Below are positions 21,896 through 31,226 of a stretch of DNA of 64,000 bases, piece after piece. Source of the stretch: Comamonadaceae bacterium (GTDB lineage: Bacteria > Pseudomonadota > Gammaproteobacteria > Burkholderiales > Burkholderiaceae_C); the NCBI GenBank assembly GCA_947453965.1, contig CANGIQ010000012.1, positions 1 to 64,000 on the forward strand. Direction: 5' to 3'. The notes below the pieces were generated by a model, which searched no databases, was not told where the DNA came from, and was given only the letters and a program-made list of their open reading frames with translations. How positions within the stretch are numbered: position 1 is the stretch's first letter; the number at the start of each line of letters is the position of its first letter. The position numbers and the translations under genes were made by a program.

Positions 21896-22295
21896 AAAAC
21901 TTGGGGCCTTCTTTGAACAGTCAAAGAATACAGATTCGTATTGGGTTGAAGAAGCAAAATTACATTTCTCAACTTCGTTAGAAGCTCAACGCAGAGCTTC
22001 AAATATGACCTATAAGGCCATCGCTCAGAAAATTGGTACAAGTGCCGCATACATCACCAAAATTTTCCGTGGTGACTCTAATCTGACAATTGAAACTATG
22101 GTCAAACTTGCTCGTTCAACAGGGGGAAGGTTGGAAGTGCACGTAGTAGACGCATCGTCAAAATCTGTTGACTGGTCGCTCGCCTCATTGAAGTTTGAAC
22201 CAATGGTTAGACCTAGTTTGACTCAAACGAGTGTTACTGACTTTTACACAAAGTCGGCAAATAATGAGCAGTATGCATGGAGTCAGGGGGCGTGA
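21882..22295 (+). CDS. XRE-family (HigA-like) antitoxin with C-terminal extension
   Basis: HTH ASNMTYKAIAQKIGTSAAYITKIFRGDSNLTIETMVKLARSTGGRLEVHV, then about 45 aa tail; overlaps the toxin 3' end by 14 nt. Confidence 0.85.
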   Translation: MKMSKKLGAFFEQSKNTDSYWVEEAKLHFSTSLEAQRRASNMTYKAIAQKIGTSAAYITKIFRGDSNLTIETMVKLARSTGGRLEVHVVDASSKSVDWSLASLKFEPMVRPSLTQTSVTDFYTKSANNEQYAWSQGA

Positions 22296-22729
22296 TGGAG
22301 CAAAAACCTCATCCAATTACGCTCGAACAAGTAGTGTTTGTTCGAAGTATTGTTGTGGCGATTCAAGGCCATGAACCTACTAGTAATGAAGTTAAGACAG
22401 GGCCTGAAAATAATCTAGTAGTTAACAAAATAGAGGGAACAGCTAGGCGTTATCAAGCAAATATGCAAACTTTGTTTAATCAAAGTCACGACAAAGCTTG
22501 CCCATACAGTATCGATATGGAGTGTGTTGGATTCTTTGGTGTTGACGATACGTTAACCGAAGAAGAAGCAGTTAGAGGAGTAACGATAACTGCTCATAAT
22601 GTTCTCTATGGTGCAATTCGAGAGGCAATTGCTTGGATTACAGGGCGACAACCGTACGGCCCACTCGTGTTTGGCTTGTCCATTTTGCGACCCTCAGCGC
22701 AGCCGACAGCAGTAACTAACGAAAAGTAA
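22295..22729 (+). CDS. SecB-like chaperone (TAC type); start ATG 22295, alternative 22277
   Basis: SecB-like C-terminal half: CPYSIDMECVGFFGVDDTLTEEEAVRGVTITAHNVLYGAIREAIAWITGRQPYGPLVFGLSIL (compare E. coli SecB [30 protein letters not shown]); TGATG overlap with the antitoxin stop. Confidence 0.8.
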   Translation: MEQKPHPITLEQVVFVRSIVVAIQGHEPTSNEVKTGPENNLVVNKIEGTARRYQANMQTLFNQSHDKACPYSIDMECVGFFGVDDTLTEEEAVRGVTITAHNVLYGAIREAIAWITGRQPYGPLVFGLSILRPSAQPTAVTNEK

Positions 22730-22856
22730 ATTTATCGTTCGTTGTCCAGTCCTGTAACTAATTTATAAATTGTCATAGAGTCATTGTTTTGATGTGTTTG
22801 TTGTAAAGTCAGTTGGCACGTCTATTGAACTTTGCTGCAGATATGCGGATGAAAAA

Positions 22857-23558
22857 ATGAACGAACTCATAGCCAAAGTTAAACAATTCATTAATGCGAT
22901 AGGCCGTCTTGCAGGAGCCTTATTTTTCGCAGCACTAGGACTCCTGATAGTTGTCTATGCGTACAACGGAGTTTCAGACTTCTATCAAAAGAAAAAGAAT
23001 GAAAAGTATGAAAGTATTGCCGACTGGTCAGCTGATTTAAAAGTTATTGGACTCAATGCCAAGGCGAAAACTAAGCTTGTGGATAGCTACTTGCACGTGC
23101 AACTTGAACTTGAAGGTTACCCAACGTATCTAACTCACCCATCTTCAGCACAAAAAAACCAAAATGCAGAATTCGTTATAAAGTTTGTTGATGACGATAA
23201 ATTTGAGCTCTTTGAACGACGCGTAAAAGTTTCCCAATTCACAATAAGAGTTGATAACCAAGGAAAGCCAGCCGGTTTAGATTATCAATTTTCAAATCAT
23301 CTAAATGTGTCCACTTATGCAAAGTTTCGATCATTAAATGTGAGTTGGACTTTAGTGACTTCCACGCCAGAAGCTAAACAGAGTTCAAACCGAGCAGACT
23401 CGGTTGATCATTGTGCACCTGGCATTAGCCAAAGTGAGAGATTTAGACGGCTTGCTCTTCACGGAGCAATAATTAAAGACACAGCAGCAAACTCTTATTC
23501 AGTTGGTAATAGGGCCCTGTCTTTTTCCTACGATTGGTCAGTTTCGCACTGCCGCTGA
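22857..23558 (+). CDS. Hypothetical single-TM membrane-anchored protein
   Basis: ATG at 22857; one N-terminal TM (AGALFFAALGLLIVVYAY), then a charged soluble domain; AT-rich codon use. Confidence 0.6.
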   Translation: MNELIAKVKQFINAIGRLAGALFFAALGLLIVVYAYNGVSDFYQKKKNEKYESIADWSADLKVIGLNAKAKTKLVDSYLHVQLELEGYPTYLTHPSSAQKNQNAEFVIKFVDDDKFELFERRVKVSQFTIRVDNQGKPAGLDYQFSNHLNVSTYAKFRSLNVSWTLVTSTPEAKQSSNRADSVDHCAPGISQSERFRRLALHGAIIKDTAANSYSVGNRALSFSYDWSVSHCR

Positions 23559-23569
23559 GAATTAAAAAA

Positions 23570-24469
23570 CTAAGAACGCCGCAAAGTCACCAGTCCCGAG
23601 GCCAGCGCAGTCCCCACCACAATCACCACGCCGCAGCCCAACATCCAGGGCGTGACCACCTCATCAAGCAATACCACCCCAATCACATTGGCAAAGACGG
23701 GAATCAGGTAGGTCACCGTCATCGCGCGTGCGGGGCCAGTGCTGGCCATCAGCCGAAAGTACAGCACATAGGCCAAGGCCGTGCACAGCAAACCCGCCAC
23801 ACCCAGCGAGGCCCAAGCGTGCAGCGGTGGCATCTCGGTGGGCAACGTCAGCAAGGCCGGAATGCACAGGCCCAAACTGGCACCCCACAAGCTGCCACTG
23901 GTGGTCACCATCGAGGGCACACCTTGCAAATATTTTTTGGTGAAGCTGCCTGCCAAGCCGTAACACAACGTGGCCACCAAGCAGGCCACCACGGCCAGCC
24001 CAGAACCCCCGGGTTTGAACGACACACCACCGGGCACATCGCTGGCCAAGAACACCACACCTGTGAAGCCCAACGCTAACCCGAGCGTACGTGAGGCGTT
24101 GAGTTTGTCGCCCAACCAATACCAAGCAATCACAGCGCCAAACAGCGGTGTGGTGGCATTCAAGATGGATGACAGCCCTGTGCTGATCGACATCAATGCA
24201 TAGGCGTAGCACGCGAACGGAATGCCCGAGTTCAACAACCCTGAGGTGAAGGTGCGGCGCCAGTGGGCACGCAACACGGGCACCTCACCACGCCAAATCA
24301 AAATCGGCAGCAGCATGAGTGCGGCCGATGTCACGCGCACCCACGCGGTGGGAAACGTGCCAAACGCATGCGCACCTTCGCGCATGAACAAAAACGAGGA
24401 GCCCCACAACAAGGCCAGCAACACAAACTCAGGCACCCACGCGCGCCAATGCAGCGAGACCTCGTTCAT
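23570..24469 (-). CDS. EamA/DMT-family transporter
   Basis: ALLWGSSFLFMREGAHAFGTFPTAWVRV...; two EamA-like halves, about 10 TM segments. Confidence 0.88.
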   Translation of the reverse strand: MNEVSLHWRAWVPEFVLLALLWGSSFLFMREGAHAFGTFPTAWVRVTSAALMLLPILIWRGEVPVLRAHWRRTFTSGLLNSGIPFACYAYALMSISTGLSSILNATTPLFGAVIAWYWLGDKLNASRTLGLALGFTGVVFLASDVPGGVSFKPGGSGLAVVACLVATLCYGLAGSFTKKYLQGVPSMVTTSGSLWGASLGLCIPALLTLPTEMPPLHAWASLGVAGLLCTALAYVLYFRLMASTGPARAMTVTYLIPVFANVIGVVLLDEVVTPWMLGCGVVIVVGTALASGLVTLRRS

Positions 24470-24966
24470 GTGTGTGCGGCTTCGAGATGCAGCAAGGCTT
24501 TTTTGCGGTCTAAACCGCCAGCGTATCCCGTCAAGGAGCCATTGGCTCCCACCACCCGGTGGCAGGGCACGATCACACTCCAAGGGTTGCGTCCAATGGC
24601 CGCGCCCACGGCACGCACCGCCTTGAGATTGCCCATTTTTCGGGCGACATCACCGTAGGTAACGGTGTGGCCGAAGCCGACGGTTTGCAGCGCTTGCCAA
24701 ACAGCACGTTGAAAGGGGGTGCCCCAGGCTGGCGACAACGGCACGTCAAACACGGTGCGTTGACCGCCAAAGTACTCGTGCAATTGCTGTGCAGCCTTCT
24801 GTAAGGTGGGGTGCTGCGGTGCGTTCAGCCAGCCCGAGGTGTTGGGCCAATGTTGTTGTCCGATGAACCAAATGCCTGCCAAACCTTGAGTGTTGGCGGC
24901 CAGCAAAACATCGCCGAGTTCTGTCTGAACTTGATGCTGCATGAGGGGCGTTTGCAAAGGCTTCAT
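24466..24966 (-). CDS. ogt: Methylated-DNA--protein-cysteine methyltransferase
   Basis: GTPFQRAVWQALQTVGFGHTVTYGDVAR..., active-site VIVPCHRVVGANGSLTGYAGGL. Confidence 0.94.
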   Translation of the reverse strand: MKPLQTPLMQHQVQTELGDVLLAANTQGLAGIWFIGQQHWPNTSGWLNAPQHPTLQKAAQQLHEYFGGQRTVFDVPLSPAWGTPFQRAVWQALQTVGFGHTVTYGDVARKMGNLKAVRAVGAAIGRNPWSVIVPCHRVVGANGSLTGYAGGLDRKKALLHLEAAHT

Positions 24967-25030
24967 GGGGGCTTTCGGGCTTTTTCTGCATCATAGTGTG
25001 CAGCGGCTACGGCAACCCTGGCTCTTTACA

Positions 25031-26440
25031 ATGAAGCCCATGCAAGTCAATTCCTCTATTTTCAAAGCCTACGACATCCGTGGTGTCGTTCCCTCTACCC
25101 TCAATGTCGAAGTGGCCGAAGCCTTAGGCCGCGCCTTTGGCTCACATGCTGCCGCGTCTGGTGAAACCACTGTTGCGGTGGGCCGTGACGGTCGCTTGAG
25201 CGGGCCTTCTTTGGTCGACGCACTCATTCGTGGCTTGGTCGCCTCAGGTGTGCGGGTGATGGATGTGGGCGCTGTCACCACGCCCATGCTTTACTTTGCA
25301 GCCAGCACGCTGTGCAAGAGCGGCATTCAAGTGACGGGCAGCCACAACCCCAAGGACTACAACGGTTTCAAAATGGTCTTGGGTGGCCGCGCCATTTATG
25401 GCGACGAAATTCAAGGCTTGCGCGAGATCATGCAAGCCGAGAGCTGGATGCTCAAAGCGGGCGGCAGCGTCAAGAAGGTGGATGTGACGGCCGACTACGT
25501 GGCCCGCATCGTGGGCGATGTGCGCTTGAGCCGCCCCATGAAAGTGGTGGTCGATTGCGGCAACGGCATTGCCGGTGCCACAGCGCCCGGCATCTTCCGT
25601 GCCTTGGGTTGTGAGGTGATTGAGCTGTTCAGCGAGGTGGATGGCAATTTCCCCAACCACCATCCCGACCCCAGCAAGCCTGAAAACTTGAAAGACGTCA
25701 TTGCGTCGTTGAAGACCACAGGCGCCGAATTGGGCTTGGCATTTGATGGCGATGGCGACCGCTTAGGCATCGTCACGAAAGACGGTGAAACGATTTACCC
25801 TGACCGTCAAATGACCTTGTTTGCGCAAGATGTGTTGTCACGCGTGCCCGGTGGCGCGATTGTGTTTGACGTCAAGTGCTCGCAGCGTTTGGCGCCCGCC
25901 ATTCGCGCAGCAGGCGGTCAAGCCTTGATGTTCAAAACAGGTCACTCGCTCATCAAAGCCAAGATGAAAGAAGTCGATTCACCTTTGGGTGGTGAGATGA
26001 GTGGCCACATCTTCTTCAAAGAGCGGTGGTATGGGTTTGACGACGGCACCTACGCCGGTTGCCGCTTGCTCGAAATCGTCAGCCGCAGCCCCGATGCCAA
26101 TGCGGTGCTCAACGCTTTGCCCACCAGCTTCTCCACGCCTGAGTTGAACGTGGGTTGCGCCGAAGGCGAACCACACCGTTTGAGCGCCGAGTTGCAACAG
26201 CTGGTGTCGTCCGGTGAATTGCCTTCACCCGAGTTCAAGCCCGAGGCGTGCGTGATTGATGGCCTGCGCATTGACTGGGCCGATGGCTTTGGCTTGATTC
26301 GCGCGTCCAACACCACGCCTGTGTTGGTGCTGCGTTTTGAAGGCCAAACCCAAGCAGCGCTGGACCGCATTGAGCACGACATGTTGGCGCTGCTGCGCCG
26401 CGTCAAACCCGATGCCAAGTTTCAAGAGGCAGCGCATTGA
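25031..26440 (+). CDS. Phosphomannomutase/phosphoglucomutase (start 25031 or 25040)
   Basis: SIFKAYDIRGVVPSTLNVEVAEALGRAFG, VTGSHNPKDYNGFKMVLGG, LGLAFDGDGDRLGIV. Confidence 0.93.
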   Translation: MKPMQVNSSIFKAYDIRGVVPSTLNVEVAEALGRAFGSHAAASGETTVAVGRDGRLSGPSLVDALIRGLVASGVRVMDVGAVTTPMLYFAASTLCKSGIQVTGSHNPKDYNGFKMVLGGRAIYGDEIQGLREIMQAESWMLKAGGSVKKVDVTADYVARIVGDVRLSRPMKVVVDCGNGIAGATAPGIFRALGCEVIELFSEVDGNFPNHHPDPSKPENLKDVIASLKTTGAELGLAFDGDGDRLGIVTKDGETIYPDRQMTLFAQDVLSRVPGGAIVFDVKCSQRLAPAIRAAGGQALMFKTGHSLIKAKMKEVDSPLGGEMSGHIFFKERWYGFDDGTYAGCRLLEIVSRSPDANAVLNALPTSFSTPELNVGCAEGEPHRLSAELQQLVSSGELPSPEFKPEACVIDGLRIDWADGFGLIRASNTTPVLVLRFEGQTQAALDRIEHDMLALLRRVKPDAKFQEAAH

Positions 26441-26442
26441 AC

Positions 26443-27474
26443 ATGACTGGGACATGGCATGACCGGCAAGCACCTTTGAAGGTGCTGATCGTCAAGCTCT
26501 CGTCCTTGGGCGATGTGGTGCATGCCATGCCCGCGGTGATGGACATTCACGCCGCGTTTCCCAATGCCCAAATTGATTGGGTGGTAGAGCGTGGCTTCGC
26601 ACCCTTGGCGACGCGTTGTGCGGCCGTGCACCGCGTGATTCCGTGTGACCTGCGCCGCTGGCGCAAAGCATTTTTCAAAGCCGACACCCGTGCCCAAACA
26701 CGTGCTGAGTGGCAAGCTTTCAAAGCCGATTTGCAGCAAGAGGCCTATGACGTCATCGTCGATCTGCAAGGCCTGACCAAGTCGGCACTGGTGGCGTGGC
26801 TGGCGCGCACAGCCAAGGGTGGCAAGCGCTACGCCTTGGCCAACCGTACGGACGGCTCCGGCTACGAACGCCCCACACGCTGGGTGGCCGATGTGGCGGT
26901 GCCCATCACCCCGCACGTTCACGCCGTGGCGCGTGGCCGCATGCTCTGCGCCCAAGCCTTGGGCTATGACGTGCCTGCGCACTTGACGTATGGTTTGGGT
27001 CACGCGGCGGCGCAACGCAAACCCATCGTCGCGTTGGTACACGGCACCTCGCGGGCTGACAAAGAATGGCCCTTGTCGCATTGGCATGACATGGGGCTGC
27101 GTTTGAAGCAACAAGGTTTTGACGTGGTGCTGCCGCATGGCAATGAGGCTGAGCGCATTCGCAGCGTGGCCATGGCCGAGATGCTGCCCGGCGCCCAGGT
27201 GTGGCCCCGTTTGTCTTTGGATGACTTGACCACGGAGATGGCCCAATGCACAGGCGTGATTGGCGTCGACAGTGGCTTGAGCCACATTGCTGTCGCACTC
27301 GATTTGCCGCATGTTCAGATTTACAACTTTGACACGGCCTGGCGCACAGGCCCCGAAGGCCTGCCGCACCAAAGCAGCGTGACCGATTGCCCCACCCCCA
27401 GCGTGGACGCGGTGTGGCAAGCCTGGACGCATTGCCTGGAAGCCAACCAAACACACCAAGGAGCAGCGTTGTGA
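26443..27474 (+). CDS. waaC: Lipopolysaccharide heptosyltransferase I (TTG start at 26437 also possible)
   Basis: KVLIVKLSSLGDVVHAMPAVMDIHAAFPNAQIDWVVERGFAPL, GVIGVDSGLSHIAVALDLP. Confidence 0.92.
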   Translation: MTGTWHDRQAPLKVLIVKLSSLGDVVHAMPAVMDIHAAFPNAQIDWVVERGFAPLATRCAAVHRVIPCDLRRWRKAFFKADTRAQTRAEWQAFKADLQQEAYDVIVDLQGLTKSALVAWLARTAKGGKRYALANRTDGSGYERPTRWVADVAVPITPHVHAVARGRMLCAQALGYDVPAHLTYGLGHAAAQRKPIVALVHGTSRADKEWPLSHWHDMGLRLKQQGFDVVLPHGNEAERIRSVAMAEMLPGAQVWPRLSLDDLTTEMAQCTGVIGVDSGLSHIAVALDLPHVQIYNFDTAWRTGPEGLPHQSSVTDCPTPSVDAVWQAWTHCLEANQTHQGAAL

Positions 27475-28787
27475 TGCGCATGCTGTACACCTGCGCCATG
27501 TGGGCCTTGCAGCCACTGTTGCGTCGCAAGTTGCAGCGCCGTGGGCGTGATGAACCTGGCTATTTAGAGGCCATCCCTGAACGTTTTGGGCACTACACCC
27601 AAGCCCCTGCGCAAGTGGGCGAGCCGCGCTATGTGTGGGTGCATGCCGTGTCTTTGGGTGAAACCCGTGCAGCCGCTGTGTTGCTGCAAGCGTTGCGCGA
27701 GGCCCAGCCTGGTGTGCGCATCTTGCTGACCCACGGCACGGCCACCGGGCGAGCACAGGGCCGCAGCCTGTTGCAGCCTGGCGATGTGCAGGTGTGGCAG
27801 CCTTGGGACACGCCTGCCATCGTGCAACGGTTCTTGAGTCATTTCAAGCCGAGCTTGGCCGTGGTGCTCGAAACAGAAATCTGGCCCAACTGGGTGGCGC
27901 AATGCCGCCAAGCGGATGTGCCCATGGTGTTGGTCAATGCCCGGCTGAGCGAAAAAAGCTTGCAGCAAGCCCTGCGCCTGTCGTGGCTGGCACGCCCTGC
28001 CTACGCAGGTCTGCATGCGGTGTGGGCCCAAACCGAAGACGATGCCACCCGTCTGCATGCGCTCGGTGCCAAGGTGCAAGGTGTGCTGGGCAACCTCAAG
28101 TTCGACGCCAAACCCGATGGCCAGCAGTTGGCGCAAGCGCTGGTGTGGAAGCAAAAGCTCCAACGCCCCGTGGTCTTGCTCGCCAGCTCGCGCGAAGGCG
28201 AAGAGGCCCTGTGGCTCGATGCCTTGCAAGCCCTCAAAGACGACCCATTGGATGCACAAGACCATGTCAACGCCGTGCATTGGCTGGTGGTGCCGCGTCA
28301 CCCGCAGCGCTTTGACGAGGTGGCCCAAGCCATTGCGCAACGTGGTTGGACTGTGTCACGGCGCAGCCGCTGGACTAATGGCCCAGACCTGGCACAACAA
28401 GAGGATGTGAACACGGTGTGGCTGGGCGACTCGCTGGGCGAGATGGCCCTGTATTACGGCTTGGCCGACGCAGCATTGTTGGGCGGCAGCTTTGAGCCTT
28501 TGGGTGGCCAAAACTTGATTGAAGCCACCGCCTGTGGCTGCCCTGTGCTGATGGGGCCACACACCTTCAACTTTGCAGAGGCGGCTGAATTGGCGCTGGA
28601 AGCCGGTGCCGCCTTGCGGGTGGACGATATGGCGCACGCCGTGACCACGGCCTTGCAAATGGTGCGCTTTGGCCCGGACGAAAACGCCCATGTGGCGGCG
28701 TGCTTGGTCTTTACCCAGCAGCACCGTGGTGCTGCGCAGCGCACGGCACAGGCGCTGCTGCCTTACCTCAACCCCGCGAAGGCTTAA
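27474..28787 (+). CDS. waaA: 3-deoxy-D-manno-octulosonic acid transferase
   Basis: WVHAVSLGETRAAAVLLQALR, LVLETEIWPNW, VWLGDSLGEMALYYGLADAALLGGSFEPLGGQNLIEATACGCPVLMGPHTFNF. Confidence 0.95.
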   Translation: MRMLYTCAMWALQPLLRRKLQRRGRDEPGYLEAIPERFGHYTQAPAQVGEPRYVWVHAVSLGETRAAAVLLQALREAQPGVRILLTHGTATGRAQGRSLLQPGDVQVWQPWDTPAIVQRFLSHFKPSLAVVLETEIWPNWVAQCRQADVPMVLVNARLSEKSLQQALRLSWLARPAYAGLHAVWAQTEDDATRLHALGAKVQGVLGNLKFDAKPDGQQLAQALVWKQKLQRPVVLLASSREGEEALWLDALQALKDDPLDAQDHVNAVHWLVVPRHPQRFDEVAQAIAQRGWTVSRRSRWTNGPDLAQQEDVNTVWLGDSLGEMALYYGLADAALLGGSFEPLGGQNLIEATACGCPVLMGPHTFNFAEAAELALEAGAALRVDDMAHAVTTALQMVRFGPDENAHVAACLVFTQQHRGAAQRTAQALLPYLNPAKA

Positions 28788-30160
28788 GGCGCCAACAAGC
28801 TGTTGATGGACTGCAAGTCCTCAGAGGTTAAGGTCCCAGAGGCTTGTCGTAACTTCAATGTGTTGATCAAAACATCGTAGCGTGCTTTGGCTAAATCACG
28901 TTTGGTTTGGTAGAGCTGGCTTTGTGCGTTCAGCACATCAATGTTGATGTTCACACCCACGGAGTAACCCAGTTTGTTGGCATCCAAAGAGCTTTGGCTA
29001 GAAGCTTCAGCCGCCTCGTAGGCCATGACCTGACTCAGCCCTGCTACCAAGCCAAAGTAGGCGGTACGCGTGGCTTGTGCTGTGCTTCGTTTGGTATTTT
29101 CAAAATCAGCACGCGCTTTGTCTTCCAATGACACGGTCTCTTTGACGCGGTAATGGGTGGCAAAACCAGCAAAGAGTGGCACGTTCAGCACCAAGGACGC
29201 AGAGGGTGTGAAGATGTGTGTGTCGGTAATTGCTGTGCTGGTCGTTGTGTTCGCTGTACCACCGGTATTGCGTGTGCCGGCGTAACTGATTTGCGCATTC
29301 AGCGTGGGCTTGTGTGCAGCCATGGCACGGTCGATTTCCAAAGTGGCGACTTCAAGTGCAAGTTGCGCTTGGCGTACGTTTGGATTTGCAACCTCAGATT
29401 GCGATACCCAAGTCTCTACGCCGTCTTTTGGGGCCGCGACTAACTGATTTTCATTGGCCAAGCGTTTGGGTTTGACATTGCTCATGCCCACCATCATGTC
29501 CAGTGCCAAACGCTTGATACGCAGGTCGTTTTCCGCGGCAATTTCTTGCGCATGGGTTAGATCGAAACGCGCTTGTGCATCGCGGACGCCGGTGATGGTG
29601 GTTGTACCCACTTCGAAGTTGCGTTTGGCTGATGCGAGCTGCTCACTCACTGCTTTTTTCTGGGCTTGCACAAGGGTGAGGCTATCTTCACTGGACAGCA
29701 CGTCGAAATAAGCTTGTGAGACACGCACCAACAAGTCTTGTTCAGAGGCTTGAAATTTGGCTGCGGATTGCTCCAGCAATCGTCCCCCCTGTTTGTAGAC
29801 GACCCAAGACGCAGGTTGGTAAATAGGTTGCGTCAGGGTGACGGCTCCCGAGTAGGTGCCGTAAAAGCGCGATGGCACAAAACCAGCGGGCGCCACACTG
29901 GGATTGTCGTAACGCATATCAACAAATGTGCGCGTCGCACTTGACGTCAAGGCAATGTTGGGCAAGATGCCCCCCAAGGCTTGATTGGCCTTGGATAAAT
30001 CAGCTTCAAACTGCGCCTTGGCCGAGATGAAGCCGGCGTCGTAACCACGGGCTGCTTCATACATTTCGACCAAGCTTTGGGCTTGAACGTTGGATGTAAA
30101 AGCCAAAGCAAGCGCTGCCGTCAAAGGCAGGGTACGAAACGAGACGCGAGATAGCAACAT
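28784..30160 (-). CDS. TolC family outer membrane efflux protein
   Basis: Signal peptide, YEAARGYDAGFISAKAQFEADLSKANQALGGILPNIALTSS, YSVGVNINIDVLNAQSQLYQTKRDLAKARYDVL. Confidence 0.93.
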   Translation of the reverse strand: MLLSRVSFRTLPLTAALALAFTSNVQAQSLVEMYEAARGYDAGFISAKAQFEADLSKANQALGGILPNIALTSSATRTFVDMRYDNPSVAPAGFVPSRFYGTYSGAVTLTQPIYQPASWVVYKQGGRLLEQSAAKFQASEQDLLVRVSQAYFDVLSSEDSLTLVQAQKKAVSEQLASAKRNFEVGTTTITGVRDAQARFDLTHAQEIAAENDLRIKRLALDMMVGMSNVKPKRLANENQLVAAPKDGVETWVSQSEVANPNVRQAQLALEVATLEIDRAMAAHKPTLNAQISYAGTRNTGGTANTTTSTAITDTHIFTPSASLVLNVPLFAGFATHYRVKETVSLEDKARADFENTKRSTAQATRTAYFGLVAGLSQVMAYEAAEASSQSSLDANKLGYSVGVNINIDVLNAQSQLYQTKRDLAKARYDVLINTLKLRQASGTLTSEDLQSINSLLAP

Positions 30161-30176
30161 GTGTTTCTTTCAAAAA

Positions 30177-30518
30177 TCAATACGTTGGCACGGTGTGGTC
30201 AAGCTGTGACGACCAGGCATGAATGCCACCCGCAATATTGGCCACATGGGCAAAGCCCTGTTGTGCCAAAAACGCGGCCACTTGCATGCTGCGGCCACCG
30301 TGGTGGCACAAACAGGCAATCGGTTGGTCACGGTTCAAGTCTTGCAGCCGCATGGGGACGGTGTTCATGGGGATGGCAAGCAACTCAAACCCTTGCGCAC
30401 TCACGCATGCGGTTTGAACTTCCCACGGTTCACGCACATCCAGCACCACGGTGGTGCCGTGTGCTGAGTGCGCCGCGATCCAGTCTTGCAGCTGCGCCGG
30501 TTGAATTTGGTCGATCAT
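30177..30518 (-). CDS. Rhodanese-like domain protein
   Basis: VLDVREPWEVQTACV, ACLCHHGGRSMQVAAFLAQQGFAHVANIAGGIHAWS. Confidence 0.92.
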   Translation of the reverse strand: MIDQIQPAQLQDWIAAHSAHGTTVVLDVREPWEVQTACVSAQGFELLAIPMNTVPMRLQDLNRDQPIACLCHHGGRSMQVAAFLAQQGFAHVANIAGGIHAWSSQLDHTVPTY

Positions 30519-30527
30519 GCCGAACTT

Positions 30528-31184
30528 TTAGAAGTGAAAGCGGCTGGGCTCTGTAAAGCCTTGTAAACGTGGGGCGGAGGTGTCCCACAAGGCTTTGCTG
30601 CTCCAGGCCGCGTCGGAGGTGCGGGTGTAGAGGGTGGCGACCATGACGGGGTCTTGGCCCACGATGGCGATCAAATGGCCACCGACTTTGAGCTGTTGCA
30701 GCAAGGCTTGTGGCACTTCTGACACCGAACCGCCCAGGGCGATGGCATCAAACGGGGCGTCGCCCGCTGCGCCTGCGCTGCCATCGGCGACGCGAACATC
30801 GACATTGGTGATGCCTGCGCGTTGCAAATTTCCGCGTGCCGTGGCAGCAAGTTCGGGGTTGACTTCAAGGCTCAGCACACGCTGGGCGCGGCTGGCCAGC
30901 AAGGCGGTCAAGTAGCCGCTGCCGGTGCCAATCTCCAGCACCTTTTCGTTGCCAGTGAGGTGCAAGTCGTGCATCAAACGGGCATCCACACGGGGCGGCA
31001 CCATGCTTTGGCCGTGGCCCAAGGGAATGTCGGTGTCGGTGTAGGTCAGGGCTTGGTAAGCCGGTGGCACGAACAACTCGCGTGGCATCTGTGACAACAC
31101 GTTCAGCACCGCTTTGTCCAGCACTTGCCAAGGGCGAATTTGCTGTTCGACCATGTTGAAACGGGCTTGTTCTTGGGTATTCAT
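30528..31184 (-). CDS. Protein-L-isoaspartate O-methyltransferase family protein
   Basis: ARFNMVEQQIRPWQVLD, VLEIGTGSGYLTALLASRAQRVLSLE. Confidence 0.9.
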   Translation of the reverse strand: MNTQEQARFNMVEQQIRPWQVLDKAVLNVLSQMPRELFVPPAYQALTYTDTDIPLGHGQSMVPPRVDARLMHDLHLTGNEKVLEIGTGSGYLTALLASRAQRVLSLEVNPELAATARGNLQRAGITNVDVRVADGSAGAAGDAPFDAIALGGSVSEVPQALLQQLKVGGHLIAIVGQDPVMVATLYTRTSDAAWSSKALWDTSAPRLQGFTEPSRFHF

Positions 31185-31226
31185 CTCAAAACTCCAGAGG
31201 CAATAAGTGATTTAGCTGGGAAAATT

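Noticed and set aside
21255-23569. Prophage or integrative element with tRNA-Asp attachment site
   Set aside because: No integrase and no visible direct repeat of the tRNA 3' end at the far boundary, so only an AT-rich insert is claimed.
26422-27756. 444-aa minus-strand ORF opposite waaC/waaA
   Set aside because: Antisense shadow; sense-strand genes are well supported.
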